From Phycisphaerales bacterium UBA1910 (GTDB taxonomy: Bacteria; Planctomycetota; Phycisphaerae; Phycisphaerales; UBA1924), in NCBI GenBank assembly GCA_002337545.1, contig DDGE01000046.1, forward strand, positions 38,773 to 82,524: 43,752 nucleotides of DNA. Direction: 5' to 3'. Below the pieces are notes generated by a model. That model saw only the letters and a program-made list of their open reading frames with translations. It searched no databases and was not told the DNA's origin. Numbering within the stretch: the stretch's first letter is position 1; each line of letters begins with the position of its first letter. This document shows, one piece after another, positions 28,053 to 36,742 of the stretch. The position numbers and the translations under genes are program-made.

Positions 28053-28073
28053 AGCGATCCTGCATGGATCGCT
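28053..28073 (+). promoter_or_regulatory. Perfect hairpin between the small secreted protein gene and the CzcC-like gene
   Basis: AGCGATCC and GGATCGCT form eight perfect pairs around a TGCAT loop. No T run follows, so it is more likely an mRNA processing or stability element, or an operator, than a full terminator. Confidence 0.4.
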
Positions 28074-28128
28074 GTCGTTCTGCGCTGCGTTCATTGCGGC
28101 GCGTGTGACACAACTTTGGAGCTTGTGC

Positions 28129-29562
28129 ATGAAGAACCAGATATGGCCCGTGGCAACTGCTGTTGCACTCGTCGCGGCCTCCCTAAGCGGGTGCTCGAGC
28201 CCGTTGGCAGGGAACGACATCTACGACAGGCTTGAGCGAGCCGGCATCCCCCGCCCAACTCAGACCGACCAGAAGGCCAGCGCCTCTTTGCTCGTTGCGC
28301 AGGATGAAACAACCATCCTTCCAACGACAGATATCACGCTCGCAGATCTTCTGCGGCGAGCCGAGCAAACGAACCCGGAGCTGCGGTCTTCGCGGTACGC
28401 GGTCGGCGTTTCTGCGGGACAGGCGTGGCAGGCGGGGCTCTATCCAAACCCAACCGTGGGCGTGAAGTCTGGCGAAATCGGTTTCGAGGGCGACTCGTCA
28501 AATACGATCTTGGGCGTAACGCAGCCGATTGTCATCGGGAACCGGCTCCGTGCAGCGGTGGCCGCCGCCGACGCTGAGGAAGCCGCGAAACTTGCTGATG
28601 TCGAACGCGTTCGGCGCAAAGTCTTTGGCCGGGTTGCTGAACTCCATGCCAGAGTGCTGGAGCTTGACGCGCAACTCAAGCTCGTCGACGAACTCATCTC
28701 GGTTGCTTCTCAGACGCTCGGTATCGCGGAGACCCGATTCGAAGCGAGGGCCGTCGCCGAGCCTGATGTGATCAGACCCCGCGTCGAAGTGCACCAACTT
28801 CGCGCAGATCGACAGCGCATTGCCCAGGAACTCATCGCCGCGGAGAAACAACTCGGTCTCTTGCTCCGCACCGAGCCGATCAACGCAGATCGGCTCAACG
28901 AACACATCCCATTGATGCCCACTCCCCTTGATGAGGCACAACTCGTCGCGGATGTTGAGTTGGCACACCCAGCGCTGATCGTCGCGGACCTAGAGATCAA
29001 CGCCGCCGCTGCAACGCTCGATCGCATCCGCGCAGAACGCGTACCTGATCTGAAAGTGAGCGCCGGCATTGGCTACAGCGATGAGGGTGACCAAGGCATT
29101 GCGGAAATTGGTGTCAGCGCTGAGATCCCAGTCTGGGACCGCCGGCAGGGTGACATCATGTCCGCACGATTCGAACTGATGAAACGCCGCCAAGACAAAG
29201 CAATCACACAGACCCGGCTGCTCTCAGAACTTGCCGCCGAAATCGGAGCCTATAAGGCAGCACGCGATCAGCTTGAAGTCATCCGCGACCAAGTCGTCCC
29301 GGATGCCCAGAGGGCTTTCGAACAGATCGATGAATCGTACCGCGCTGGACGAGCATCGTTCATCGACCTGCTCGACGCACAACGAACACTTATGCAATCA
29401 CGGCGCACACTGATTGAACTCGCGGGAAGAGCTTCGGTCGCCCGTGCGCGTGTTGCCGCGATCAGCGGCATGGGGAATCTCCCCGCAACGAACCAAGTCC
29501 AATCTCACCAGTTCGAACCAGACCCATTCACAGCCTCAAACGGGGCGGAGGAAAACAGATGA
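28129..29562 (+). CDS. czcC: TolC-family outer-membrane lipoprotein of metal RND efflux (CzcC type)
   Basis: Outer-membrane factor of 477 residues. The start ATG 28129 follows GGAG and opens a signal peptide ending in the lipobox LSGC; an in-frame start at 28105 lacks this support. The repeats QTNPELRSSRYAVG...AWQAGLYPNPTVG and ASFIDLLDAQRTLMQSRRTLIEL are the two signature regions of this subfamily. It should provide the outer-membrane exit for the RND pump encoded downstream. Its stop overlaps the start of the Cys-rich lipoprotein gene by 4 bases. The symbol reflects gene order and pump type. The actual metal is unknown. Confidence 0.82.
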   Translation: MKNQIWPVATAVALVAASLSGCSSPLAGNDIYDRLERAGIPRPTQTDQKASASLLVAQDETTILPTTDITLADLLRRAEQTNPELRSSRYAVGVSAGQAWQAGLYPNPTVGVKSGEIGFEGDSSNTILGVTQPIVIGNRLRAAVAAADAEEAAKLADVERVRRKVFGRVAELHARVLELDAQLKLVDELISVASQTLGIAETRFEARAVAEPDVIRPRVEVHQLRADRQRIAQELIAAEKQLGLLLRTEPINADRLNEHIPLMPTPLDEAQLVADVELAHPALIVADLEINAAAATLDRIRAERVPDLKVSAGIGYSDEGDQGIAEIGVSAEIPVWDRRQGDIMSARFELMKRRQDKAITQTRLLSELAAEIGAYKAARDQLEVIRDQVVPDAQRAFEQIDESYRAGRASFIDLLDAQRTLMQSRRTLIELAGRASVARARVAAISGMGNLPATNQVQSHQFEPDPFTASNGAEENR

Positions 29563-30161
29563 AGACGATCGCGACGATAACCCTGTGCCTTGCGCTTGGC
29601 CTTTTCGGCACGATGCCCCTCGGCGGCTGCGGAGAAGATGACGCCTCGGGCACGACAACAACCGTAAGCGCCGACGGACGCTGCGAGCACCAGATCAAGG
29701 CCGAGACTTGCCCATTCTGCAACCCTGAACTGGCAAATGCAGAGGGTTTCTGCGGTGCTCACGGCTTCCCTGAAGCAATCTGTGCGCAGTGCAGACCCGG
29801 AATCAAAGTCGCATTCCGCGCCCAAGGAGACTGGTGCGAAGAACACAAGCTCCCCGAATCGCAGTGTGTCAAATGTAACCCTGAACTCGCCGAGAACATC
29901 CAAGAAGGTGTGCACGGCGGTCCGATGCCCGGAACTGACGGAGATGACGCGTCGAACTGTGAGCACGGGATTGCCATGGCGAAATGCCCGTTCTGTGATC
30001 CATCACTCATCGAATCCGAAGGCTTCTGCAATGGGCACGATGTCGCCGAGGCACTGTGCGTAAAGTGCCGTCCTTTCATGAAGACCGCGTTTATCGCTGC
30101 GGGCGACTGGTGCGCCGAGCACAACACGCCCGAATCTCAATGCGCAATCTGCAACCCATAA
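29559..30161 (+). CDS. Lipoprotein of six Cys/His metal-binding-type modules
   Basis: A 200-residue protein with a lipobox LGGC (Cys24). The mature part is a tandem duplication (about 42-110 and 134-200, offset 92). Each copy holds three modules of the form C-x(1,2)-H-x6-C-x2-C, at residues 42-54, 65-78, 93-106, 134-146, 157-170 and 185-198. That makes 18 Cys and 6 His in ligand-like positions. Similar modules, with GDWC-x-EH-x-x-PESQC, occur as N-terminal parts of some RND adaptors as far as I remember; here they form a separate protein coupled by ATGA to czcC. It likely binds a thiophilic metal (zinc, copper, cadmium) in the periplasm and hands it to the pump, or buffers it. That role is inferred. 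Confidence 0.8.
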   Translation: MKTIATITLCLALGLFGTMPLGGCGEDDASGTTTTVSADGRCEHQIKAETCPFCNPELANAEGFCGAHGFPEAICAQCRPGIKVAFRAQGDWCEEHKLPESQCVKCNPELAENIQEGVHGGPMPGTDGDDASNCEHGIAMAKCPFCDPSLIESEGFCNGHDVAEALCVKCRPFMKTAFIAAGDWCAEHNTPESQCAICNP

Positions 30162-30186
30162 TCAACTCCGGCTCCGCGGAGTTGAT
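30161..30186 (+). promoter_or_regulatory. Intercistronic hairpin before the CzcB-like gene
   Basis: Ten perfect pairs (30161-30170 with 30177-30186) and a 6-base loop start on the last base of the lipoprotein stop codon and end 15 bases before the next ATG. No T run follows. It probably sets relative expression or stability of the two cistrons. Confidence 0.5.
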
Positions 30187-30201
30187 ACCTGAGGTATTAC
30201 C

Positions 30202-31476
30202 ATGAACTTCAATATGCCAATCGCTGTACTCGCTCTGCTAACGGGAGTTGTTGCACCAAGTGTTTCCGCTCAGGAAACTGCAGCAGCTCAACAGCCCAGC
30301 AGTGTGCTTGGATCATCATCAACTGCGATGACCGAGAACCCGCGCAGAGCCCAGCAACCGCCAGAAGCGGGATGCACCACAGTGAACACCGTGATCTCGC
30401 TTGCCTCGCCCGCCATCGCGCGAACTGCGGGGTTCGAGTACGCCCAAGTCGGAACCCGTGATCTGAGCCGTGAGATCGAGCGGAATGCTGAGATCGTCTA
30501 CAACGCCAATCAGTATGCGAGACTCTCGTCCCGAGCACCTGGCGTCATTGTGGATGTCCACAAGGATCTCGGCGATCGATTGAAGAAGGGCGATGTCATC
30601 GCGACGGTCGAGTCCATGACTCTCGGTTCCGCCAAAGCCGACCTGCTCCAGTCCACCGAACTGCTCGCGCTGTGGCAGGCTAATGCAGGGCGTGAGCAGG
30701 CGCTCATGGAGAAGGGTGCAAGCACGGAGCGAGCCCTGCTGGAAGCCCAGACACATCTCGCAGAAGCGAAGATCGCGGTTTCTCGCGCAAAGCAGCAACT
30801 CCGGAATCTTGGTCTCTCAGACGAGGATATCGCCCGCGTCACGAAGGAGAATGATACCGGATCTCTTCTCCGTATCACCGCTCCGTTTGATGGAACGCTC
30901 GTCGAGCGTGCAGCGGTTATGGGCGAGGTTGTCGACGAAAACGACATGCTCTTTGCTATTGCCGATACGGGTGTGATGTGGGCGATGATCGACCTCAGCG
31001 AGCGAGACCTCGCCTCCGTCAAACGGGGGCAGGATGTAGTCTTCCGTATCGATGGCATCCCAAGCCGCGAGTTTCCGGGGCGCCTCACTTGGATCAGCAC
31101 GCAACTCGACAAAAAGACCCGGACGATCAAAGCCCGTGCCGAACTCGACAATGGCGGTCAGATGCTCAAGGCCTTTATGTTCGGCCGTGCAACTATTACC
31201 GCCGGCGCTGGCGCTCAGGCAGTGACCGTTCCGAAATCAGCCGTCCAGTGGGACGGGAGCTGTAATATCGCTTTCGTCCGAGCAAATGAAGACGGCACGA
31301 TGTACCAACCCGTCCAGTTGTTGCTGGGGTTTGATACGGGAGATCACTACGAAGTGCTCTCGGGACTATCAGTCGGCGACACTGTCGTCTCTGGCGGCAG
31401 CTTTGTGCTCAAGAACGAGTTGCTGAAAGATTCGATGGGCGCGGGCTGCTGCGAAGTCGGTCACCTTGACAAGTAA
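30202..31476 (+). CDS. czcB: RND efflux periplasmic adaptor (CzcB type)
   Basis: Membrane-fusion protein of 424 residues with an N-terminal signal sequence (about 5-23). Barrel-sandwich halves are recognisable in YARLSSRAPGVIVDVHKDLGD with KKGDVIATVES, and in ITAPFDGTLVER. A helical hairpin lies between them, and beta-barrel and membrane-proximal segments follow (VPKSAVQWDG, VLSGLSVGDTVVSGGSF). The C-terminus carries GAGCCEVGH (Cys416, Cys417, His421), a possible metal site. It would join the CzcA-like pump to the CzcC-like channel. Unlike some relatives it has no Cys/His modules of its own; these are in the lipoprotein encoded just upstream. Confidence 0.87.
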   Translation: MNFNMPIAVLALLTGVVAPSVSAQETAAAQQPSSVLGSSSTAMTENPRRAQQPPEAGCTTVNTVISLASPAIARTAGFEYAQVGTRDLSREIERNAEIVYNANQYARLSSRAPGVIVDVHKDLGDRLKKGDVIATVESMTLGSAKADLLQSTELLALWQANAGREQALMEKGASTERALLEAQTHLAEAKIAVSRAKQQLRNLGLSDEDIARVTKENDTGSLLRITAPFDGTLVERAAVMGEVVDENDMLFAIADTGVMWAMIDLSERDLASVKRGQDVVFRIDGIPSREFPGRLTWISTQLDKKTRTIKARAELDNGGQMLKAFMFGRATITAGAGAQAVTVPKSAVQWDGSCNIAFVRANEDGTMYQPVQLLLGFDTGDHYEVLSGLSVGDTVVSGGSFVLKNELLKDSMGAGCCEVGHLDK

Positions 31477-31551
31477 ACGCATACTCAATCGCGTGGATGC
31501 GCTCAGCGAGTCAACGACCTACCGACTGGCTTGCTTAACCGGAGTTTCCAA

Positions 31552-34500
31552 ATGTTGAACTGGATCATCGGGTGGTCGCTGCGCAACCGTCTCATTGTGC
31601 TCCTTGGCACCCTCGGCTTCATCATCTGGGGCGGCTACTCGATGTGGAGCCTCCCCATCGATGCCTTCCCGGATACAACCCCGGTCCAAGTGCAGATTAA
31701 CACGGTTGCTCCATCGCTGACGCCTGAAGAGGTCGAGCAGCAAATCACGATCCCCGTCGAGAATGTCATCTCTGGCTTGCCCGGATTGATCGATGTACGC
31801 TCGATCTCCAGGTTCGGACTCTCGCAGCTCACCGTCACCTTCGAAGAAGGAACGGATATCTACTTTGCGAGGCAGGTTGTAAGCGAACGCCTGAACTCGG
31901 CCAAGCTGCCCGATGGCATCGATCGACCGCAGATGGGGCCGGTCGCGACCGGATTAGGCGAGGTTTTTCATTACATCGTAACCGGTAAAGGCGATAACCC
32001 AGCAAGCCTGACAGAGCTCACGACACTCCACGAGTGGGTGATTGAGCCCCAACTCCGTCAGGTTCCCGGCATCGCAGAGATCAACACATGGGGCGGGCGG
32101 CGAAAGCAGTATGAGGTAGTCGTTGATCCAACCCGGCTGATCGAGTACGGGTTGACGATGGACGATGTCGCCGAAGCGCTGCAGAAGAACAATCAATCCG
32201 TAGGGGGTGGACTCATCACCCGTGGAGGTGAATCAACACTTGTCCATGGCGTAGCGCTCACCACGACGATCGATCAAATCGCTGACATTGTCATCGGCGC
32301 CGAGGACGGCACGCCGATCTTTGTCCGAGACATCGCCTCTGTCCGAGAAGGCTACGAGATCCGTCGCGGTGCCGTCACCGCCCAAGGCGAGGGCGAGGCG
32401 ATACTCGGGCTCGGCTTCATGCTCATGGGTGAGAACAGCCACGAAGTCACAGGGCTGCTCCGGGAGCGGCTGGAAGAAGTCAAAACCACACTGCCGGACA
32501 ATGTTGAGATCCGAGTGGTGTATGAACGCACGAAGCTCATCAATCATGTGATCCACACGGTGCAGGAGAACCTGATCTTTGGCGCGATATTTGTCATCGT
32601 CGTGCTGTTCGCGTTCCTCGGAAATATCCGCGCGGCGATGATCGTCGCGCTGGCCATCCCGCTTGCGATGCTGTTCTCATTCAGCATGATGGCACAGTTC
32701 GGAATCGCCGCGAGTCTCCTGAGCCTCGGCGCAATCGACTTCGGACTCGTCGTAGACAGCTCCGTCATCATGACCGAGAACAGTGTTCGACGGATCGGCG
32801 AAGAACGAGCGCGTGGGAGTGACCGATCGATCATCGACATCGTCCGAGATGCGTCGATCGAGGTACGCAAACCGACAATGTTTGGCGAGCTCATCATCAT
32901 GATCGTGTTCGTCCCGATCCTGCTGCTTGAAGGCGTCGAGGGCAAAATGTTCCGCCCCATGGCGCTCACAGTCATCTTTGCTCTTGCCAGTGCCATACTT
33001 TTCTCGCTCACACTGACCCCGGTCCTCTGCAGTCTCGGACTCAGCAGCAAGTCCCGCGAGCGAGAGAACTGGCTAGTGCGCGGTGTCCAATGGATCTACC
33101 GCCCATTTGTCCGGTTTGCCCTGCGATTCCGAATCATCACGCTTGCGATCGGTATCGCCGTGATCACCGGCGGCGGCGTGCTCTTCACGCAGCTTGGCTC
33201 GGCATTCCTTCCTCGCCTGTATGAGGAGGCGATCGCTGTCAATCTAGTCCGACTCGCCGGCGTCTCGCTTGATCAATCGACCGACTACAACCGCCGGATC
33301 GAAGAGATGCTTCTTCGAGAGTATCCGGACGAGATCGAGCATATCTGGAGTCGTGTCGGTACCGCCGTCGTCGCGACTGATCCCATGGGTCTCGAGATGA
33401 CAGACACATTCATGACGCTCACCGACCGCGACAACTGGACGGCCGCGCACACCCAAGCAGAGCTGACAGAACAGATGTCCGCGACCCTTGAGCAGCTCCC
33501 TGGCGTAAGGGCAATTTTCACGCAACCGATTGAGATGCGCATGAACGAGATGGTCGCAGGAGTACGCGCCGATGTTGGCATCAAAATCTACGGCGACGAT
33601 CTCGAACAGCTCCGCACAATCGCCTCACAGGTCCAGGCGATCATCGAATCCATCCCAGGCTCGGCAGATGTCTCGACCGAGCAGATCACCGGTGCCCCAC
33701 TCCTCTCGATCGAGGTTGACCAACAGGCCATCGCTCGATTCGGTATCCCCGCACAGCATGTGCTCGAAGTTGTCGAAGCTCTGGGTGAGATCCGTGTGGG
33801 AGAAGTCCGCGAAGGGCAACGCCGATTCGATATGACCCTTGAGCTCGATGACCGCTACCGAAACGATCCGGACGCCGTAGCCGACATTCTGATCCCGGCC
33901 CCGGGCGGGGAGCGAATCCCCCTTGGGCGGCTCGCTCGTGTTCAACAGACCGAGAGCCCCTCGGTCATCAACCGGGATTGGAGCAAACGCCGCATCGTTG
34001 TGCAGACCAATGTTCGTGGCCGAGATCTTGGCGGCTTTGTTGAGGAAGCCCGCGAACGCATCGAACTCGATATCTTCATGCCCGAGGGCTACTACGCCCG
34101 CTTTGCTGGTCAGTTCGAGCACCTCGAACGAGCATCACGCCGACTCACGATCATCGTGCCGCTCGTCGTCGCGCTGATCTTTATATTGCTCTACTTCAGT
34201 ATGGGCACCATACGCGATGCACTGATCGTCCTCACTGGCGTCCCGTTCGCGCTTGTGGGTGGTATCGCCGCGCTCTATCTGCGTGATCTCGATATCACCA
34301 TCTCTGCCGCGGTTGGATTCATCGCGGTCTCGGGGGTTGCCATGCTCAGCGGTCTGGTGCTCGTGGCGAGCATCAAACAGCGGATCGCTGAGGGCATGTC
34401 TGTCAATGACGCTATCGAACGAACAAGACTCATCCGTTTACGCCCGATCCTGATGACCGGTCTCGTCGCCTCCCTCGGCTTCGTGCCGATGGCCATCAAT

Positions 34501-34626
34501 ACCGGAATCGGCGCAGAAATCCAGCGCCCGCTCGCCACCGTCGTCATCGGCGGCATCATTGCGGACAATGCACTGACGCTGTTCATGCTCCCTGCCATGT
34601 ACTCACTATTCGGATCTCGGAAGTAA
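31552..34626 (+). CDS. czcA: Heavy-metal RND efflux pump (CzcA type)
   Basis: Inner-membrane proton-driven pump of 1024 residues. Twelve transmembrane helices are expected from the hydrophobic profile, with two large periplasmic loops. AIDFGLVVDSSVIMTEN (near 395-411) matches the TM4 motif of heavy-metal RND proteins, with the proton-relay acidic residues kept. The N-terminal AFPDTTPVQVQINT and SLTPEEVEQQIT are typical of CzcA/CusA. ATG 31552 is preceded by GGAG at 7 bases; a TTG further upstream is less likely. It is the last gene of the operon. Only weak similarity is seen to the RND pump at 40280, which belongs to a different branch. The exported ion cannot be told apart among Zn, Co, Cd, Ni or Cu. 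Confidence 0.9.
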   Translation: MLNWIIGWSLRNRLIVLLGTLGFIIWGGYSMWSLPIDAFPDTTPVQVQINTVAPSLTPEEVEQQITIPVENVISGLPGLIDVRSISRFGLSQLTVTFEEGTDIYFARQVVSERLNSAKLPDGIDRPQMGPVATGLGEVFHYIVTGKGDNPASLTELTTLHEWVIEPQLRQVPGIAEINTWGGRRKQYEVVVDPTRLIEYGLTMDDVAEALQKNNQSVGGGLITRGGESTLVHGVALTTTIDQIADIVIGAEDGTPIFVRDIASVREGYEIRRGAVTAQGEGEAILGLGFMLMGENSHEVTGLLRERLEEVKTTLPDNVEIRVVYERTKLINHVIHTVQENLIFGAIFVIVVLFAFLGNIRAAMIVALAIPLAMLFSFSMMAQFGIAASLLSLGAIDFGLVVDSSVIMTENSVRRIGEERARGSDRSIIDIVRDASIEVRKPTMFGELIIMIVFVPILLLEGVEGKMFRPMALTVIFALASAILFSLTLTPVLCSLGLSSKSRERENWLVRGVQWIYRPFVRFALRFRIITLAIGIAVITGGGVLFTQLGSAFLPRLYEEAIAVNLVRLAGVSLDQSTDYNRRIEEMLLREYPDEIEHIWSRVGTAVVATDPMGLEMTDTFMTLTDRDNWTAAHTQAELTEQMSATLEQLPGVRAIFTQPIEMRMNEMVAGVRADVGIKIYGDDLEQLRTIASQVQAIIESIPGSADVSTEQITGAPLLSIEVDQQAIARFGIPAQHVLEVVEALGEIRVGEVREGQRRFDMTLELDDRYRNDPDAVADILIPAPGGERIPLGRLARVQQTESPSVINRDWSKRRIVVQTNVRGRDLGGFVEEARERIELDIFMPEGYYARFAGQFEHLERASRRLTIIVPLVVALIFILLYFSMGTIRDALIVLTGVPFALVGGIAALYLRDLDITISAAVGFIAVSGVAMLSGLVLVASIKQRIAEGMSVNDAIERTRLIRLRPILMTGLVASLGFVPMAINTGIGAEIQRPLATVVIGGIIADNALTLFMLPAMYSLFGSRK

Positions 34627-34917
34627 CCCTTCGCAGCAAACTGTACATGCTTCACTTCGGATCACAGCCAAATGTCGCGGCATTTGGGTTTGACCACCTG
34701 GCCAAAAATGCCACTCTGGAGACTGACACAGAAGAGGTCTCACAGGTGTCGTGAGTTCGCGAAGTAGGGCGAAGTGACGGAGTTGAGTACGATGCTGCTC
34801 AGACCAGGTGTGCCTTTTAAAGCAATCCACTTGGCCAATATCAACGCTCGATGCCATTTCAATGCGTTTTTGGGCTCTCTAGACCCCTGCTAAGGAAACG
34901 AATCTTTCAAAGCGGGC

Positions 34918-34946
34918 TTGACTAAGAAACGATCATTTCTTAGCAT
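34918..34946 (+). promoter_or_regulatory. Candidate promoter of the Fic gene
   Basis: TTGACT (34918-34923), a 17-base spacer and TAGCAT (34941-34946), ending 30 bases before the ATG. The spacer is occupied by a palindrome listed separately. Confidence 0.55.
34922..34943. promoter_or_regulatory. 22-bp palindromic operator candidate over the Fic promoter
   Basis: CTAAGAAA and TTTCTTAG flank a central C-GATC-A, giving a 22-bp palindrome with one mismatched pair. It covers the end of the -35, the whole spacer and the start of the -10, a position where a bound dimer would block RNA polymerase. The Fic protein's own C-terminal winged-helix region is a candidate binder (inference). Confidence 0.55.
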
Positions 34947-34976
34947 ACAACTCTGTAAAAGGGAGCTTTCACAGGG

Positions 34977-36131
34977 ATGAAGAGAACTACGGGCACATAT
35001 CGAAAGATACACGCTGCTGGGCATGATGCCCAAGCGTTCATCCCTAAACCGCTGCCACCTTCATCTCCTCCGCTGCTGTTGAGCGATGAACTGAAACAAC
35101 GACATGCCGAGGCGTTGGCAGCGCTGGGCCAGCTCAGAGTTGCTGGCTCAATGGTCCCCAGCATCGACTGGTTCCTGTATGGCTTTGTCCGCAAGGAAGC
35201 CGTCACCACTTCACAAATAGAAGGTACCCAAGCGACACTCCGCGATGTCGTCGAGTTTGAAGCCACCGAACAGAGCGAGCACCCCGAGGATGTAGAGGAA
35301 GTCTGCAACTATGTGCATGCACTGAGCTTTGCACGCGAAGAACTACGAAAAACCAACGGCATGGGACTCGGGGTCGAGCTTCTTTGTATCACCCATCGCA
35401 TCCTTATGACTGGCGTGCGAGGCGAAGGGGCGCTCCCCGGCGTTGTACGCGACTCTCAGAACTGGATCGGTGGGGACAACCCGGGCAACGCGATCTATGT
35501 CCCGCCACCTCCCGAAGATGTACGCCCGTTGCTCGACGCGCTTGAGCAATGGATCCACCACGACGATGCTCTCCCGCCATTGTTTCGAGCTGGGCTGGCG
35601 CATGTGCAGTTCGAGAGCATCCACCCCTTCCTCGACGGAAACGGGCGCATCGGACGACTGCTCATCGCGCTGCTGCTTGAGTACTGGGGCGTACTCGAGC
35701 ACCCACTGCTCTATATCAGCCTTGCAATCAAGCAAGACCAACTCGAATACTACGAGCGACTCAGTGCCGTACGCCAGAACGGTGACTGGGAAGGCTGGAC
35801 AACCTATTTCCTTCGCTGCGTGCGAATCGCCGCAGAGGACGGAGTTCGCACGGCACGCGGGTTGCACTCGTTGGTGAGCAACGATCGGCAACGCGTCGTC
35901 GGGGCGCAGTCAGCCACCATCGCGGCAGTTCGGCTGATGGACGCACTTCCAGTCCAACCGATCGTTACCGTCGCGAGCGTCGCAGAAAACCTAGAAGTCA
36001 CGGCCCCCACGGCACGCAAAGCTATAGAACTGCTTGAATCGCTCGGCATCCTCAAGGAAACTTCCGGCAAGCAACGCGACAGAGTCTACAGCTACATCGC
36101 CTATATGCGATTACTGACAGCCGCAGGGTAG
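34977..36131 (+). CDS. fic: Fic family AMP-transferase with C-terminal winged helix
   Basis: A 384-residue cytoplasmic protein predicted to transfer AMP (or another nucleotide group) onto hydroxyl side chains of targets. The core HPFLDGNGRIGR (216-227) is a complete HPFx(D/E)GNGRxxR active-site loop with its catalytic His216. Thr78-x3-Glu82-Gly83 fits the inhibitory helix motif (S/T)xxxE(G/N), placed N-terminal to the core as in class II Fic proteins such as the Shewanella enzyme. Residues about 315-384 look like a winged-helix DNA-binding domain (VASVAENLEVTAPTARKAI). GGGAG lies 11 bases before the ATG. It stands alone between two metal-efflux operons with no toxin-antitoxin partner gene. 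Confidence 0.9.
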   Translation: MKRTTGTYRKIHAAGHDAQAFIPKPLPPSSPPLLLSDELKQRHAEALAALGQLRVAGSMVPSIDWFLYGFVRKEAVTTSQIEGTQATLRDVVEFEATEQSEHPEDVEEVCNYVHALSFAREELRKTNGMGLGVELLCITHRILMTGVRGEGALPGVVRDSQNWIGGDNPGNAIYVPPPPEDVRPLLDALEQWIHHDDALPPLFRAGLAHVQFESIHPFLDGNGRIGRLLIALLLEYWGVLEHPLLYISLAIKQDQLEYYERLSAVRQNGDWEGWTTYFLRCVRIAAEDGVRTARGLHSLVSNDRQRVVGAQSATIAAVRLMDALPVQPIVTVASVAENLEVTAPTARKAIELLESLGILKETSGKQRDRVYSYIAYMRLLTAAG

Positions 36132-36295
36132 GCAAGTTTCGTGATTCGATACCTCACGAGATGTGCCACACGCTCTAGAATGACAAACTTGCACCAGTCG
36201 CGATACTTAAAGCCCAGTTCGTGACCTTCTCGGGAATACTTATCAGTACGAAGTTGTTGCTCCCAAGGCATCTTCCCGGTAGACTGAGCCAAGAC

Positions 36296-36742
36296 ATGAC
36301 CCGTTGGTACACCCTCATCTTGTTTACTTTTGGCGTCATGTACGCCTCGGGCATATCACTGCCTCTTGGGATGGGGAACGACTGTGCCAGCGTGTGCGGC
36401 TCACATTCCGCGCCCGAAGTTGAGCCCGTTTCATCATGTTGCCCACTGGGCGACACGATCGCACAAAGCCAGCAAGATCAATCGGATGAATACTGCCCGA
36501 TGAGCGGCGGCCCCTGCGAGTGTGGCATCAACCCAGCAGACGATCGCCGCCCCCATGAGCCCATGCCCCTGCCGCAACGCGATCGCGATTCGCTGCAGAT
36601 GGTCCGAGGTCCGCCCGCATCCATCCAGATTATCCTCACCGAACTCCCCACGCGTCTGATCTCGATCGCCCGGACGGGCTCGATCCGCGCGGGGTTCTCC
36701 CATAACCAAGCACAGGCACTCTTGGGCGTTTGGCAACGATAG
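36296..36742 (+). CDS. Small secreted Cys-rich protein heading the second metal-efflux operon
   Basis: A 148-residue protein. Starting at ATG 36296 gives a signal peptide (hydrophobic core about 4-21); the reading frame is open back to 36221 but that adds a hydrophilic leader. The mature part has clustered Cys/His: CASVCGSHS, SSCCPLGD, YCPMSGGPCECG. The CPM string recalls heavy-metal-binding motifs of Cus adaptors. It has no clear Shine-Dalgarno sequence. A weak promoter-like pair (TTGCTC at 36257, 17 bases, TAGACT at 36280) would make its message almost leaderless, like the unrelated-looking gene at 27571 in the same position of the other operon. Its role in metal binding or sensing is inferred. 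Confidence 0.65.
   Translation: MTRWYTLILFTFGVMYASGISLPLGMGNDCASVCGSHSAPEVEPVSSCCPLGDTIAQSQQDQSDEYCPMSGGPCECGINPADDRRPHEPMPLPQRDRDSLQMVRGPPASIQIILTELPTRLISIARTGSIRAGFSHNQAQALLGVWQR

Larger units (their letters stand above)
34627..34976. other. 350-bp non-coding gap before the Fic gene
   Basis: No credible gene is seen. It holds a short hairpin CCAAATG/CATTTGG at 34668-34687, which may be a weak terminator for the RND operon, and the Fic promoter and operator candidates near 34918-34946. The stretch 34690-34910 is A+T richer than its neighbours and shows nothing I can assign. It could be a decayed remnant. Confidence 0.5.

Noticed and set aside
28053..28073. Hairpin as a terminator ending the first gene of the metal operon
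   Set aside because: The stem is perfect but there is no downstream T run, and the next gene has no promoter of its own that I can see.
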